Below, in pieces: positions 18,144 to 26,509 of a stretch of DNA of 64,000 nucleotides (within the stretch, counting starts at the first letter, position 1; the number at the start of each line of letters is the position of its first letter). The DNA is taken from positions 17,742 to 81,741 of the forward strand of contig DATJJM010000076.1 of assembly GCA_035492535.1 (NCBI GenBank). Reading direction: 5' to 3'. Source of the stretch: JAMXLO01 sp035492535 (GTDB taxonomy: Bacteria > Pseudomonadota > Alphaproteobacteria > Acetobacterales > Acetobacteraceae). The position numbers and the translations under genes were made by a program. Under the pieces are notes generated by a model. That model made no database searches and was not told the origin of the DNA. It was given only the letters and a program-made list of their open reading frames with translations.

Positions 18144-19019
18144 CTAGTCGGATATCCCTTCCACGTGATGCAGTTCGGCAACATGGGCCGTGGCGGCAAA
18201 ATACGCGTCCACCGCTCGCTTCATCGCATCGGCGACCATCGCGCGATGCTGCGGCCGGCGCAGCTGCGCCTCATCGGCCGGATTGGACATGAACCCCATC
18301 TCGACCAGGACGCTGGGAATGTCCGCCGCTTTCAGCACAACGAAGCCGGCGTGCCGCTCGGGGTTTGGCAGCATCGGCATATCGCGGTCCAGACTGCCCA
18401 CCAAACTCCGCGCTAACCGCCCCGAGCCAGCACGCGTTTCCTGCCGCACAAGGCTGGCAAGGATATGTGCCACTTCAGGCGGCGCATTGTGCCACTCTGG
18501 CCCGGCAAACCGGTCTGCGCTGTTTTCGCGTTCGGCAAGTGCTGCGGTTTGCGCATCCGACGCGTGGTTGGACAATGTATAGACGCTGGCACCGCGCACC
18601 CCGCGGTCGGCGATTGCATCGGCATGCATCGAGACGAACAGCACCGCACGGCGCTCCTGCGCCTTTGCCACCCGCTCTTCCAGCGGAATGAAGACATCGC
18701 GTGCGCGCGTAAGCTCCACCCGATATTGGCCCGTTGCCTCCAACTGCCGCCGCAACTCAAACGCCGTAGCCAGCGCAACCTGCTTTTCGTAGGTGCCGGA
18801 CACACCGATCGCGCCCGGATCCTTTCCGCCATGCCCGGGATCCAGCATCACAACAGGCAGTGGTGCTTTCCCCGCCGGGCGTGGCGGTGCTGTCCGCCGC
18901 GCCGGCGCCGCCTGCCCCGTTCGCAACCAGCCAGGCAACAGGAACGTGGCGACAATGCCAGACCCGGACCCGAGGCGGCCGAGCAAAAGGCGGCGCGAGA
19001 TCGGCGAACCAGTCGACAT
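18144..19019 (-). CDS. amiC: N-acetylmuramoyl-L-alanine amidase (Amidase_3, Tat signal)
   Basis: From ATG 19019 the product is 291 residues; an in-frame ATG 12 codons upstream is less likely because the Tat signal ISRRLLLGRLGSG would no longer be N-terminal. The Amidase_3 domain (~50-275) shows the zinc ligands in DPGHGGKDPGA, the glutamate in TYEKQ, the histidine in SMHADA, and the catalytic glutamate in VLVEMGFMSN. No AMIN domain is present. It cleaves stem peptides from glycan strands, as in daughter-cell separation. It precedes mrcA by 22 bases, and a CtrA-like motif lies upstream. Confidence 0.92.
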   Translation of the reverse strand: MSTGSPISRRLLLGRLGSGSGIVATFLLPGWLRTGQAAPARRTAPPRPAGKAPLPVVMLDPGHGGKDPGAIGVSGTYEKQVALATAFELRRQLEATGQYRVELTRARDVFIPLEERVAKAQERRAVLFVSMHADAIADRGVRGASVYTLSNHASDAQTAALAERENSADRFAGPEWHNAPPEVAHILASLVRQETRAGSGRLARSLVGSLDRDMPMLPNPERHAGFVVLKAADIPSVLVEMGFMSNPADEAQLRRPQHRAMVADAMKRAVDAYFAATAHVAELHHVEGISD

Positions 19020-19055
19020 TCGCGCTTCTTTAACACGCTGGATGCAGAATTGCAC

Positions 19056-19612
19056 CTTCTCCGTTGATTAAGCCTAATTAATGGTTAACCCAACCTTTGC
19101 TTGCGGAGCGGACCGGTTTGCTTCATGGTCTGCCTGCTCCGGTGACGCACCCACGGCAAGGCGGGTCAACCCGCTCCTGGGCACGGAACCCGGCGGAGGC
19201 GACGGCTCTCGTGCCCATCGAACAAGCGGTTCGACGGTATGGGGTCCGGGGAGGGTCCGAGTCCGCCGCTGCCGCGTCATCGCCCGCGCCGCGCTTCCAG
19301 CGCGCCGGGTTCGGCTGCCGCGATCGGGCTGACAGGCAGTTTTCGTCACACCGAGGCCAGATCGGCCCGGAAGCCAAGGAACAGATTTCGTCGGAATCAT
19401 GTTGTTTGTCCGACCAGCCCTAACCGATCGCGCATTCATCCCCACTTTACTGTGCGGGATGACAAGCAGTCGTAACGTTCGGCCGGACAAGCATCCGATC
19501 CTTGAGCGGACGGGCCATCCCCTTCCCACACGCCTATTCCACCGCCCGCCGGCGCGCGTCCCACCGGGACCCGCACCGCGCCTTGGGGCGGCTCACTGGA
19601 GTTCACGACTAG
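19056..19612 (+). other. Long leader / non-coding region ahead of rne
   Basis: These 557 bases lie between the divergent amiC and rne genes. The short open frames in it have no protein-like composition. A hairpin lies at 19437-19461: CATCCC-CAC pairs with GTG-(C)-GGGATG around a TTTACT loop. In E. coli a structured rne 5'-UTR mediates RNase E autoregulation, so a similar role here is plausible but unproven. No clear sigma70 promoter was picked out. Confidence 0.45.
19066..19092. promoter_or_regulatory. TTAA-rich CtrA-like motif ahead of amiC / rne leader
   Basis: An AT-rich island in a GC-rich intergenic region contains TTAA repeats (TTAAGCCTAATTAA) and, on the minus strand, TTAACCAT at 19088-19081. 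TTAACCAT is a known half-site of the alphaproteobacterial cell-cycle regulator CtrA, and TTAA-N7-TTAA is its full site; here the spacing is N6. It lies about 60 bases ahead of the amiC start. Confidence 0.3.
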
Positions 19613-22576
19613 ATGACCAAACGCATGTTGATCGACGCAACACACGCGGAAGAAACCCGCGTCGTGGTGCTGGATGGTAACCGGCTCGAAGACTTCGACG
19701 TTGAAACCTCAACCAAGCGACAACTCAAGGGCAACATCTACCTCGCCAAGGTTGTTCGCGTAGAACCTAGCCTTCAGGCCGCATTCGTCGAATACGGCGG
19801 GAATCGCCACGGCTTCCTCGCCTTCGGCGAAATCCACCCCGACTATTATCAGATCCCCGTCGCTGACCGACAGCGGCTGCTGGAGATGCAGGCTGAAGAA
19901 GCACGCCTCGAGGAGGAGGAAGAGGACAGAGCCGCTGAGCGGGCAGCCGCTCGGGAAGCTGCCGGTGAGCCCGAGGAGCCGGACATCGCCGGGCCGTCCC
20001 AGGCGGACGAAGCCGCCATCGATGACGCGGCCCCGGCAGAGGCGACTGCCGATGGAGAGCCAATCGAAGCAGGCTCCGAGCCGGAGACGAATGCCGAGAT
20101 CTCAGCCGGTGACGATGGAGCGGTCAGCACCGATGTGACCGCCGAGCCGGTTGTCGCAGATCTCGCGCCCGCGACGGCACAGCCTGCGGACATCGTCACA
20201 GAAGCCGTTTCCGCACCAACGCTGTTCGAGATCGAGGAGGCCTACGAACCGGCCGCCGAGCCATACATTCCTGATCCCGACCTGCTTGACCCGGCCGCCG
20301 AGGCAAAACCGGGCGAAGTCACGACCGATGTGTCAGAGGCCGAACATTCGGTCGACGAACATATGGCGGAAGAAAGCGACGGTACCAGTATCCTGGTCGA
20401 ACCGATCCCTGAGCAACCGCCACCGGAAACCGTCGGCGGCGATGGCTCCGAGGACAATCGCGAACGCCGCATCCCGCCTCGCTTCCTGCGCAATTACAAA
20501 ATCCAGGAGGTGATCAAGCGCCGCCAGATCCTGTTGGTGCAGGTGGTGAAAGAGGAACGCGGCACCAAAGGCGCTGCCCTCACCACGTATCTCTCGCTTG
20601 CCGGCCGTTTCAGCGTGCTGATGCCGAACTCGCCACGCGGCGGCGGCATCTCACGCAAGATCACCTCGGCGACGGATCGGCGACGCCTCAGGGAGATCAT
20701 GGCCGAGCTGGACATCCCGCAAGGCATGGGTCTGATCGTGCGTACCGCCGGTGCCAATCGTCCCAAGCCCGAGATCAAGCGCGACTGCGAGTACCTGCTG
20801 CGCCTATGGGACGACATCCGCGAACACACGATGAAGTCGGTCGCCCCCGCGCTGATCTACGAGGAAGCGAGCCTGATCAAGCGCGCGATCCGCGACGTCT
20901 ATTCCCGCGACATCGACGAAATCCAGGTCGATGGCGAAGAGGGCTGGCGCGCCGCGCATGACTTCATGCGCATGCTGATGCCGACCCACGCAAAGAAGGT
21001 ACAGCTGTGGCGCAACGGCGGGCAGCCGCTATTCGGTAAATACCAGGTCGAGGCGCAACTCGACGCGATGTTGCTGCCGACCGCGCAGCTTCGCTCCGGC
21101 GGTTACCTGGTGATCAACCAGGCTGAGGCACTGGTAGCCATCGACGTGAACTCCGGACGCTCGACCCGCGAACGCGGCATCGAGGAAACCGCGCTGCGCA
21201 CCAACCTGGAAGCCGCCGACGAAGTGGCGCGCCAATTGCGCCTGCGCGACCTCGCCGGCCTGATCGTCATCGACTTCATCGACATGGAGTCGAGAAAGCA
21301 CAACGGCATGGTCGAGCGCCGCCTGAAAGAGGCGCTGAAGAACGACCGCGCGCGCATCCAGGTAGGGAACATCAGCCATTTCGGCCTGATGGAAATGAGC
21401 CGCCAGCGGCTGCGTCCGTCACTCGCCGAAACCAGCTTTATCCCGTGTCCACACTGCGGTGGCACTGGACATGTCCGTTCAACGGAAACCGCCGCGGTGC
21501 ATGTGCTGCGCGGCATCGAGGAGGAAGGCGCCAAGCGCCGAGCCGCCGAGATCGTCGTGCATGCGGCGCCGGCCGTCGCACTGTATATCCTCAACCACAA
21601 GCGCGAGCGGCTGGCCGAGATCGAGGTGCGTTACGGCATGCGCGTGCTGTGTCTGGGCGATGACGATCAGATGTCGTCGCAGTTCCGCATCGAGCGGCTG
21701 CGCGCCCAGGTGCCAGTTGAGACACCGATTGCCATTACACAGACCATGCCGATCGCCGAGCCTGAGGCCGAAGCGGAAGAAGAGGGCACAGCCGAGGACG
21801 ACGAAGACGCCGAGGACAGCGGTGAAGGAGCCCGTGCCGAAGGCGACGCAGGCGGCGAGGACAGTGACCAGCGTCGCCGCCGGCGCAGGCGTCGCCGGCG
21901 TGGAGGGCGCCGCGAGGACGGTGCCGGCGCGCCGCTCGAAGAGGCAGGAACCGCCGAAGAGCCAGTGGTCGAAGCCAGCGAGGCCGAGGCGGAAGCAGAG
22001 CATGTCGAGGGTGTCCCCGAACACGCGGAGGCTGGCATCGACGATCGCCACAATCGGCGCCGGGGTCGCCGCGGTGGCCGCCGCCGCCGCCATGAGGGCG
22101 ACGGCAATGTGCCGCCCCATGCCGAGCCGGGAGCAGAGCAGCCCGAGCTGCCGCCAGTCTATTCCGGCCCCACGCCCGCCAACCCGTTTGGCGAGAATGC
22201 GTTCGACATCTTCGATGTGATGGAACAGGCGGAGCAACTGACGCAGCCGGCCACATTGACCGTCATTCCAATTGAGCCAGAACCTCAACTAGAGCGCGAG
22301 CCCACTACCATCGAGCTGATAGCTGAACCGGCCACACCCGAGCCTGTCGTGACAACCATCGCGCCGATGCTTGAACCGGCCGCCCTGCCCGTGGTTGAGG
22401 CGACCGTCACCGAACCGCCTGGCGAGCACGAAATGGCTGCACCCGAGCCTGTGGCGGCCGAGGAACCACCAGTTCCGGCAAACGATGTTGCAGCCGAACC
22501 GGCAGTCAAGCCGATCATCATCGGCGGCGAACAGGACGCGGCGGTGCAGAAGAAGCGTGGCTGGTGGAGGCGATAA
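19613..22576 (+). CDS. rne: Ribonuclease E
   Basis: The protein has 987 residues. The N-terminal S1 domain (KGNIYLAKVVRVEPSLQAAFVEYG) is split by an acidic, low-complexity insertion of about 200 residues (~85-285) before RRIPPRFLRNYKIQEVIKRR, a feature known in alphaproteobacteria. The catalytic DNase I-like core has AIDVNSGR and IVIDFIDM with the metal-binding aspartates. The Zn-link CPHC is in FIPCPHCGGTGHVRS. The C-terminal ~300 residues are disordered, with arginine-rich RNA-binding patches (RRRRRRRRRRGGRR; RRRGRRGGRRRR) and acidic stretches, and end in GWWRR. It is the endonuclease scaffold of the RNA degradosome. Confidence 0.96.
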   Translation: MTKRMLIDATHAEETRVVVLDGNRLEDFDVETSTKRQLKGNIYLAKVVRVEPSLQAAFVEYGGNRHGFLAFGEIHPDYYQIPVADRQRLLEMQAEEARLEEEEEDRAAERAAAREAAGEPEEPDIAGPSQADEAAIDDAAPAEATADGEPIEAGSEPETNAEISAGDDGAVSTDVTAEPVVADLAPATAQPADIVTEAVSAPTLFEIEEAYEPAAEPYIPDPDLLDPAAEAKPGEVTTDVSEAEHSVDEHMAEESDGTSILVEPIPEQPPPETVGGDGSEDNRERRIPPRFLRNYKIQEVIKRRQILLVQVVKEERGTKGAALTTYLSLAGRFSVLMPNSPRGGGISRKITSATDRRRLREIMAELDIPQGMGLIVRTAGANRPKPEIKRDCEYLLRLWDDIREHTMKSVAPALIYEEASLIKRAIRDVYSRDIDEIQVDGEEGWRAAHDFMRMLMPTHAKKVQLWRNGGQPLFGKYQVEAQLDAMLLPTAQLRSGGYLVINQAEALVAIDVNSGRSTRERGIEETALRTNLEAADEVARQLRLRDLAGLIVIDFIDMESRKHNGMVERRLKEALKNDRARIQVGNISHFGLMEMSRQRLRPSLAETSFIPCPHCGGTGHVRSTETAAVHVLRGIEEEGAKRRAAEIVVHAAPAVALYILNHKRERLAEIEVRYGMRVLCLGDDDQMSSQFRIERLRAQVPVETPIAITQTMPIAEPEAEAEEEGTAEDDEDAEDSGEGARAEGDAGGEDSDQRRRRRRRRRRGGRREDGAGAPLEEAGTAEEPVVEASEAEAEAEHVEGVPEHAEAGIDDRHNRRRGRRGGRRRRHEGDGNVPPHAEPGAEQPELPPVYSGPTPANPFGENAFDIFDVMEQAEQLTQPATLTVIPIEPEPQLEREPTTIELIAEPATPEPVVTTIAPMLEPAALPVVEATVTEPPGEHEMAAPEPVAAEEPPVPANDVAAEPAVKPIIIGGEQDAAVQKKRGWWRR

Positions 22577-22608
22577 GCCAGACCGCCAAAGGGAATCCAC
22601 TGCAGGCA

Positions 22609-22636
22609 ACGTACACCGGCATTGGCCGGTGTACGT
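22609..22636. terminator. 12-bp perfect hairpin downstream of rne
   Basis: ACGTACACCGGC (22609-22620) pairs perfectly with GCCGGTGTACGT (22625-22636) around a four-base ATTG loop. It lies 33 bases after the rne stop and 10 bases after the end of the convergent Hsp20 remnant, so it could end transcripts from both sides. There is no T-run, so it may be a Rho-assisted terminator or a 3'-end stabiliser. Confidence 0.6.
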
Positions 22637-22645
22637 CCTGATCGC

Positions 22646-22762
22646 TCAGGCTGCCGACTTCACTTCGATCTTCTTCCGTTGTTCGACTGCCTTCGCCGTC
22701 TTCGGGATGGCGATCGTCAGGACACCCTTCAAGACGTCAGTTGCGATCGGTGTTTTTGCCAC
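22646..22762 (-). pseudogene. Hsp20 (alpha-crystallin) remnant, internally deleted
   Basis: A 38-codon frame starts at GTG 22762, with a perfect AAGGAGG eight bases ahead, and encodes AKTPIATD joined to LKGVLTIAIPKTAKAVE and a QRKKIEVKSAA tail. The second part matches the conserved C-terminal end of small heat-shock proteins (NGVLTVTIPK...KIEVK). The alpha-crystallin core is missing. The simplest reading is an in-frame deletion that kept the original translation start and the C-terminus. It may still be translated as a micropeptide; no heat-shock sigma promoter was recognised. Confidence 0.6.
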
Positions 22763-22861
22763 CGATGTTTCCTCCTTACGCCGAATACATGTGAGACACG
22801 AACTGACTATGGTGCCTTGGTCTGGATCATCCAGCCGTCGCGGCGTATAGGCCGCGCCGCG

Positions 22862-23749
22862 ATGCTGGCTCATTTGCACAGGGCGTGGCGGAATCTGCTG
22901 ACGGTTGTCGGACTCTGCCTGGTACTCGCGGTGATGTTCACCGCGGTATCTTATTCTGTGACGCTGTACCGGCTGTTCTGTCAGGTCACTGGAGCGGGTG
23001 GTTACACGGCGCGCGCAAGCAGTGATACCTCGACACAGTCAGACCGAATGGTGACTGTCGCATTCGACACCAATGTCGCACCTGGCATGCCATGGCGGTT
23101 CCAACCCATGCAGTCCAGCGTACGGGTGCATCTCGGCGAAGAGGCGTTGGTTTTCTTCCGCGCCGAGAACCTGTCAGACACGCCACTTGTCGGCCACGCC
23201 ACGTTCAACGTCACGCCCGACCGCGCAGGTCCGTATTTCAAGAAGATCGAGTGCTTTTGCTTTACCGAGGAACGTCTCGGCCCGCACCAGAGCGCGGAAA
23301 TGCCCGTGGACTTTTTCGTCGATCCACGCTTGGTCAAGGACATGAACGACAGTGACGTCGACCACATCGAACTGTCGTACACCTTCTTCCTGTCACGGAA
23401 CCCGGAAGGCGCTGCGAACCTCGCACGATTCGACAACACCAAGCCGAGCGCTGCTGCGGGTGAGAAACTCTTCGCCACAACGTGCAGCGCGTGTCACACG
23501 CTAAATCACAACAAGGTCGGGCCGCCGTTGGACGGTGTTGTCGGCCGGGCCGCCGGGAGCGTCGCCAGCTATCCCTATTCTGCCGCGCTGGCCCACGCGC
23601 ACATCGTTTGGAACGCAGAGACGCTGGACCAGTGGCTGGCCAATCCGCGCGGTCTCGTGCCTGGTGCTACCATGCCATTCTCACTTCCCGACGAGATGCG
23701 CCGCCGCGACATCATCGCCTACCTGGAAACGTTGAAGCCGAACGGATGA
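22862..23749 (+). CDS. CtaG/Cox11 copper chaperone fused to a c-type cytochrome
   Basis: The protein has 295 residues from ATG 22862. Residues ~12-35 are the membrane anchor, with LYRLFCQVTGAGG just after it. Residues ~60-185 are a Cox11/CtaG domain with the copper-binding CFC (C131, C133) in ECFCFTEERLGPHQ and the end motif LSYTFFLSR. Without a stop it continues into a class I cytochrome c domain (~195-295): heme-binding CSACH (C208-H212) and axial-ligand candidate Met271 in PGATMPF. Cox11 delivers copper to the CuB site of cytochrome oxidase. No cox structural genes are adjacent. The fusion is unusual. Confidence 0.88.
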   Translation: MLAHLHRAWRNLLTVVGLCLVLAVMFTAVSYSVTLYRLFCQVTGAGGYTARASSDTSTQSDRMVTVAFDTNVAPGMPWRFQPMQSSVRVHLGEEALVFFRAENLSDTPLVGHATFNVTPDRAGPYFKKIECFCFTEERLGPHQSAEMPVDFFVDPRLVKDMNDSDVDHIELSYTFFLSRNPEGAANLARFDNTKPSAAAGEKLFATTCSACHTLNHNKVGPPLDGVVGRAAGSVASYPYSAALAHAHIVWNAETLDQWLANPRGLVPGATMPFSLPDEMRRRDIIAYLETLKPNG

Positions 23750-23772
23750 GTGACCGGCGAGCAAGGCGCTGC

Positions 23773-24555
23773 TCATGTCGTCGCCTCGAACTGCCGCCGC
23801 ACAATCTCGGCGAGCCGACGCAATTCGGCAGGCGGCAGATCGCCGACAACCGTGTAGCCGATATTCCTATCGATCCAGGCACAGCCATCGACATGCGCGA
23901 AGTCGACATGCTGGATCGGGGCACTATTTGCGGAATGCAGCGGCAACACGAACACCGTCAGCCGCACGGCTTGCGCATTGGTATACATGAACTGGCCTGC
24001 CGGTCCGTCCGGTGTGGCTGCCAGCCGGCCACCCATGTAGCTGTACCCCTCAGCCGACAGGTCGGGCGGCGCCACCTGATGGTTCAACCGGTTCGAGACC
24101 CAGCGCGCCAGATCATCCCGCTGGCTCGCGCCAAGCTCGGTCGGGCGGCGCTTGTCGGCGGTATATACCATGTGGTTGGAGACCGCAGCCTGCGCCAGCA
24201 TGGCGATGGTGGCCGGATTAGGCGACATACCACCGTGCAGGAACCAGCCCCCCGCGCCGCCCAGTCCAAGACCCACCAGTATGCAGGCGGCGGCCGGCCA
24301 GAGTCGCCATTGCCGGCTCAGCCGCCGCTGCACCAGCCGCTCCAGGCCAAGCCGTGGTGGGATCGGCTCGGCTGCCACCTCACGAAAAGCATCTCGCAGC
24401 GCCGCTCGTTGCGCCTGATAGGCGCCGACCCGGCGTGCTATTTCGGGATGTTCCTGCAAATAACGCAGTACAGCCGGTTGCCGCTCGGCCTCCAGGCAGC
24501 CATCGACGTAGGCGTGCAGTTCCTCCTCCGCTATCGGGCGCGACTGGTCGCTCAT
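23773..24555 (-). CDS. Anti-sigma factor (membrane)
   Basis: The protein has 260 residues. The N-terminus matches the anti-sigma fold, IAEEELHAYVDGCLEAERQPAVLRYL, then ARRVGAYQAQRAALR. One TM segment at ~130-155 (WPAAACILVGLGLGGAGGWFL) separates it from a periplasmic domain of about 105 residues. There is no HxxxCxxC zinc motif. Its start overlaps the ECF sigma gene by four bases, so the pair is co-expressed. It should hold the sigma factor at the membrane until a signal arrives. The signal is unknown. Confidence 0.88.
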   Translation of the reverse strand: MSDQSRPIAEEELHAYVDGCLEAERQPAVLRYLQEHPEIARRVGAYQAQRAALRDAFREVAAEPIPPRLGLERLVQRRLSRQWRLWPAAACILVGLGLGGAGGWFLHGGMSPNPATIAMLAQAAVSNHMVYTADKRRPTELGASQRDDLARWVSNRLNHQVAPPDLSAEGYSYMGGRLAATPDGPAGQFMYTNAQAVRLTVFVLPLHSANSAPIQHVDFAHVDGCAWIDRNIGYTVVGDLPPAELRRLAEIVRRQFEATT

Positions 24556-25139
24556 TTGACCCTCCGCAGCACCGGGCGGACTTGTTCCCCCTCGGTCATC
24601 TGACGCAGCCGCTCGCGGCCTCGCGCCAACCGCGACATCACTGTGCCAATGGGGATGCCCAGTACGCCGGCTGCCTCGGCGTACGACAGGTCCTCCACCG
24701 ACACCAACAGCAATACGCTACGCTGCTCGACCGGCAGCCGGTTCAGCGCCGCCACCAGGTCGCGGAAGTGCAGATTTGTCTCCTGGTCCGGGCGCAGGGT
24801 GAGCGTCGCCTCGCGCGACTCAGTCAACGGCTCGCCTGCAGGTCGGGACTTCTTGCGCCGCAGCTGGCTGACGAACAGGTTATGCATGATCGTAAACAAC
24901 CATGCCCTCACATCAGCATCGTCGCGGCGGGTGTGGAGCTTGTCCAGAGCACGCACCAGGCAGTCATGCACCAGGTCATCAGCGTCCTCGCGATTGCGCA
25001 GCAGGGCCGTGGCATAGCGACGCAGCGCCGGAATACATTCCTCGATATGGCTCAGCACGCCGGTTACCGCCACGGGCACGCTCCACTGTTCAGCCACAGG
25101 ATTGGCGCCAATCGTGTACGCTCCGGCTTGCTTCCCCAC
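24552..25139 (-). CDS. ECF-family RNA polymerase sigma factor
   Basis: The protein has 195 residues from GTG 25139; internal starts near residue 15 or later are possible because the family core begins at HIEECIPALRRYATALL. Region 2 reads REDADDLVHDCLVRALDKL with AWLFTIMHNLF. Region 4 is LPVEQRSVLLLVSVEDLSYAEAAGVLGIPIGTVMSRLARGRERL, a standard sigma70 helix-turn-helix, followed by a short basic tail. It is followed by its membrane anti-sigma in a four-base overlap. A candidate autoregulatory promoter lies directly upstream. Confidence 0.92.
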   Translation of the reverse strand: MGKQAGAYTIGANPVAEQWSVPVAVTGVLSHIEECIPALRRYATALLRNREDADDLVHDCLVRALDKLHTRRDDADVRAWLFTIMHNLFVSQLRRKKSRPAGEPLTESREATLTLRPDQETNLHFRDLVAALNRLPVEQRSVLLLVSVEDLSYAEAAGVLGIPIGTVMSRLARGRERLRQMTEGEQVRPVLRRVK

Positions 25140-25142
25140 GTG

Positions 25143-25171
25143 TAAGACGGCGTCGAGCCAGGATTATTCCC
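25143..25171 (-). promoter_or_regulatory. Candidate ECF-type promoter of the sigma/anti-sigma operon
   Basis: On the minus strand GGGAATAA (25171-25164) is followed after 14 bases by CGTCTTA (25149-25143), a GGAAT...CGTC pattern as in many ECF-dependent promoters. It ends four bases ahead of the annotated GTG. That closeness implies a leaderless transcript or a downstream start codon. ECF factors commonly transcribe their own operon. Confidence 0.4.
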
Positions 25172-25234
25172 GGCAGTGACTGGACGCGAAGGCGTCCACT
25201 GGCGGAAGCTGGGACAACACGTGGAGGAACGCCC

Positions 25235-26392
25235 ATGAAGATCACCAAGGTTGAGCCATTGCTGCTCGATCGCTTCCTGTATGTTCGCGTCAGCACGGAC
25301 GCCGGCATCACCGGTATCGGCGAATCCGGCACATGGGGCCAGCTCGAGGCATCCGCCGCCTCCATTGCCAAGTATGGCGAATATCTCATCGGCAAGGATC
25401 CGTTCCCGATCGAGCACCACTGGAATGTCATGCTGCGGGCCAATCATTTCACTGGCGGCGCAATCACCGGGGCGGTGTCGGCTATCGACATCGCACTTTG
25501 GGATATCAAGGGGAAGTCCCTCAAGGTCCCGGTCTATGAACTGCTCGGCGGGCGGATGCGCCACAAGGCGCGGCTGTATGGGCACGTGAAGGGACGCACG
25601 ATCGAGAAACTGGTCGAAGAAGCGGTGCGTCTGAAGGAAGCGGGCTTCACCGCTCTGGGTCATCTGAACCCGCTGCTGGATGAAAGCGAGGATGACCCCT
25701 ATTACAAGCCGCACGCCGCGAAGGTCGAAGAGGCGATCGACAACGTCCGCCGCCTGCGCGAGGCGGTCGGCCCGAAGGTGGATCTGTGCATCGAGATCCA
25801 CCGGCGGCTGACGCCGCCTGAAGCAATCGCCCTGGCCCGCGGCATCGAGAAATACACACCGATGTTCTACGAGGACCCGTTGCGACCCAACAGCTTCGAT
25901 GCCATGGCCGACGTGGCGCGCCACATCGACATTCCCATCGCCACCGGCGAGCGCTTCACGTCGATCTATCAATTCCAAACGTTACTGACTCGCAATGCCG
26001 TGCAGTATCTGCGGCCGGATGCATGCCTGGTTGGCGGCATCACGGGCATGAAGAAGGTCGCGGCGATCGCCGAGGCACACGACGCCTGGGTGGTACCGCA
26101 CAATCCGCTGTCGCCGATCTCCACCGCCGCCTGCCTGCAGATCGCCGCCTGCATCCCGAATTTTGCGATCCAGGAGTATCCATCCCGCACACCCGACCTT
26201 GATGGTGGCAAGGAACTTCTGGGCAACGACCTTGCGCGCGGACTGTCAGAACAGGCCGATGGATTCATCGCCATCCCGGATGGCCCAGGTATCGGCGTCG
26301 AGTTGGTGGAGGATGTGGAGAAGCGGTTCCCCTATCGCAAGCGCCCGATCAAGATGCGCCCGCATGTGGACGGGTCGGTCGTGGATATGTAG
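25235..26392 (+). CDS. Enolase-superfamily dehydratase (mandelate racemase/galactonate dehydratase type)
   Basis: The protein has 385 residues from ATG 25235, with GGAGG (25223-25227) ahead. The N-terminal capping domain begins MKITKVEPLLLDRFLYVRV. The barrel has the metal ligands in CIEIHRRL, FYEDPL and ATGERF, and the catalytic histidine region VVPHNPLSPIST. These fit acid-sugar dehydratases such as D-galactonate dehydratase, which remove water from aldonic acids. The exact sugar acid cannot be told from sequence by eye. No sugar transporter or kinase is adjacent. It is divergent from the ECF sigma gene. Confidence 0.88.
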   Translation: MKITKVEPLLLDRFLYVRVSTDAGITGIGESGTWGQLEASAASIAKYGEYLIGKDPFPIEHHWNVMLRANHFTGGAITGAVSAIDIALWDIKGKSLKVPVYELLGGRMRHKARLYGHVKGRTIEKLVEEAVRLKEAGFTALGHLNPLLDESEDDPYYKPHAAKVEEAIDNVRRLREAVGPKVDLCIEIHRRLTPPEAIALARGIEKYTPMFYEDPLRPNSFDAMADVARHIDIPIATGERFTSIYQFQTLLTRNAVQYLRPDACLVGGITGMKKVAAIAEAHDAWVVPHNPLSPISTAACLQIAACIPNFAIQEYPSRTPDLDGGKELLGNDLARGLSEQADGFIAIPDGPGIGVELVEDVEKRFPYRKRPIKMRPHVDGSVVDM

Positions 26393-26509
26393 CGCCGACC
26401 GAAGGCGGCCGTCGACGTAACCGGAGGAATCGCTTGAGCAAGCGCCGGTCACAGCCCAGACTTGTTCCATGATTTCAAAGGTCGAGCTGGCCGGGCGAGG
26501 CCACAATGG

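Noticed and set aside
19081..19332. Plus-strand frame of 83 codons in the rne leader beginning at ATG 19081
   Set aside because: Its composition is Arg/Gly/Ser-rich without a fold signal, it has no ribosome binding site, and its ATG belongs to the TTAA-rich regulatory motif.
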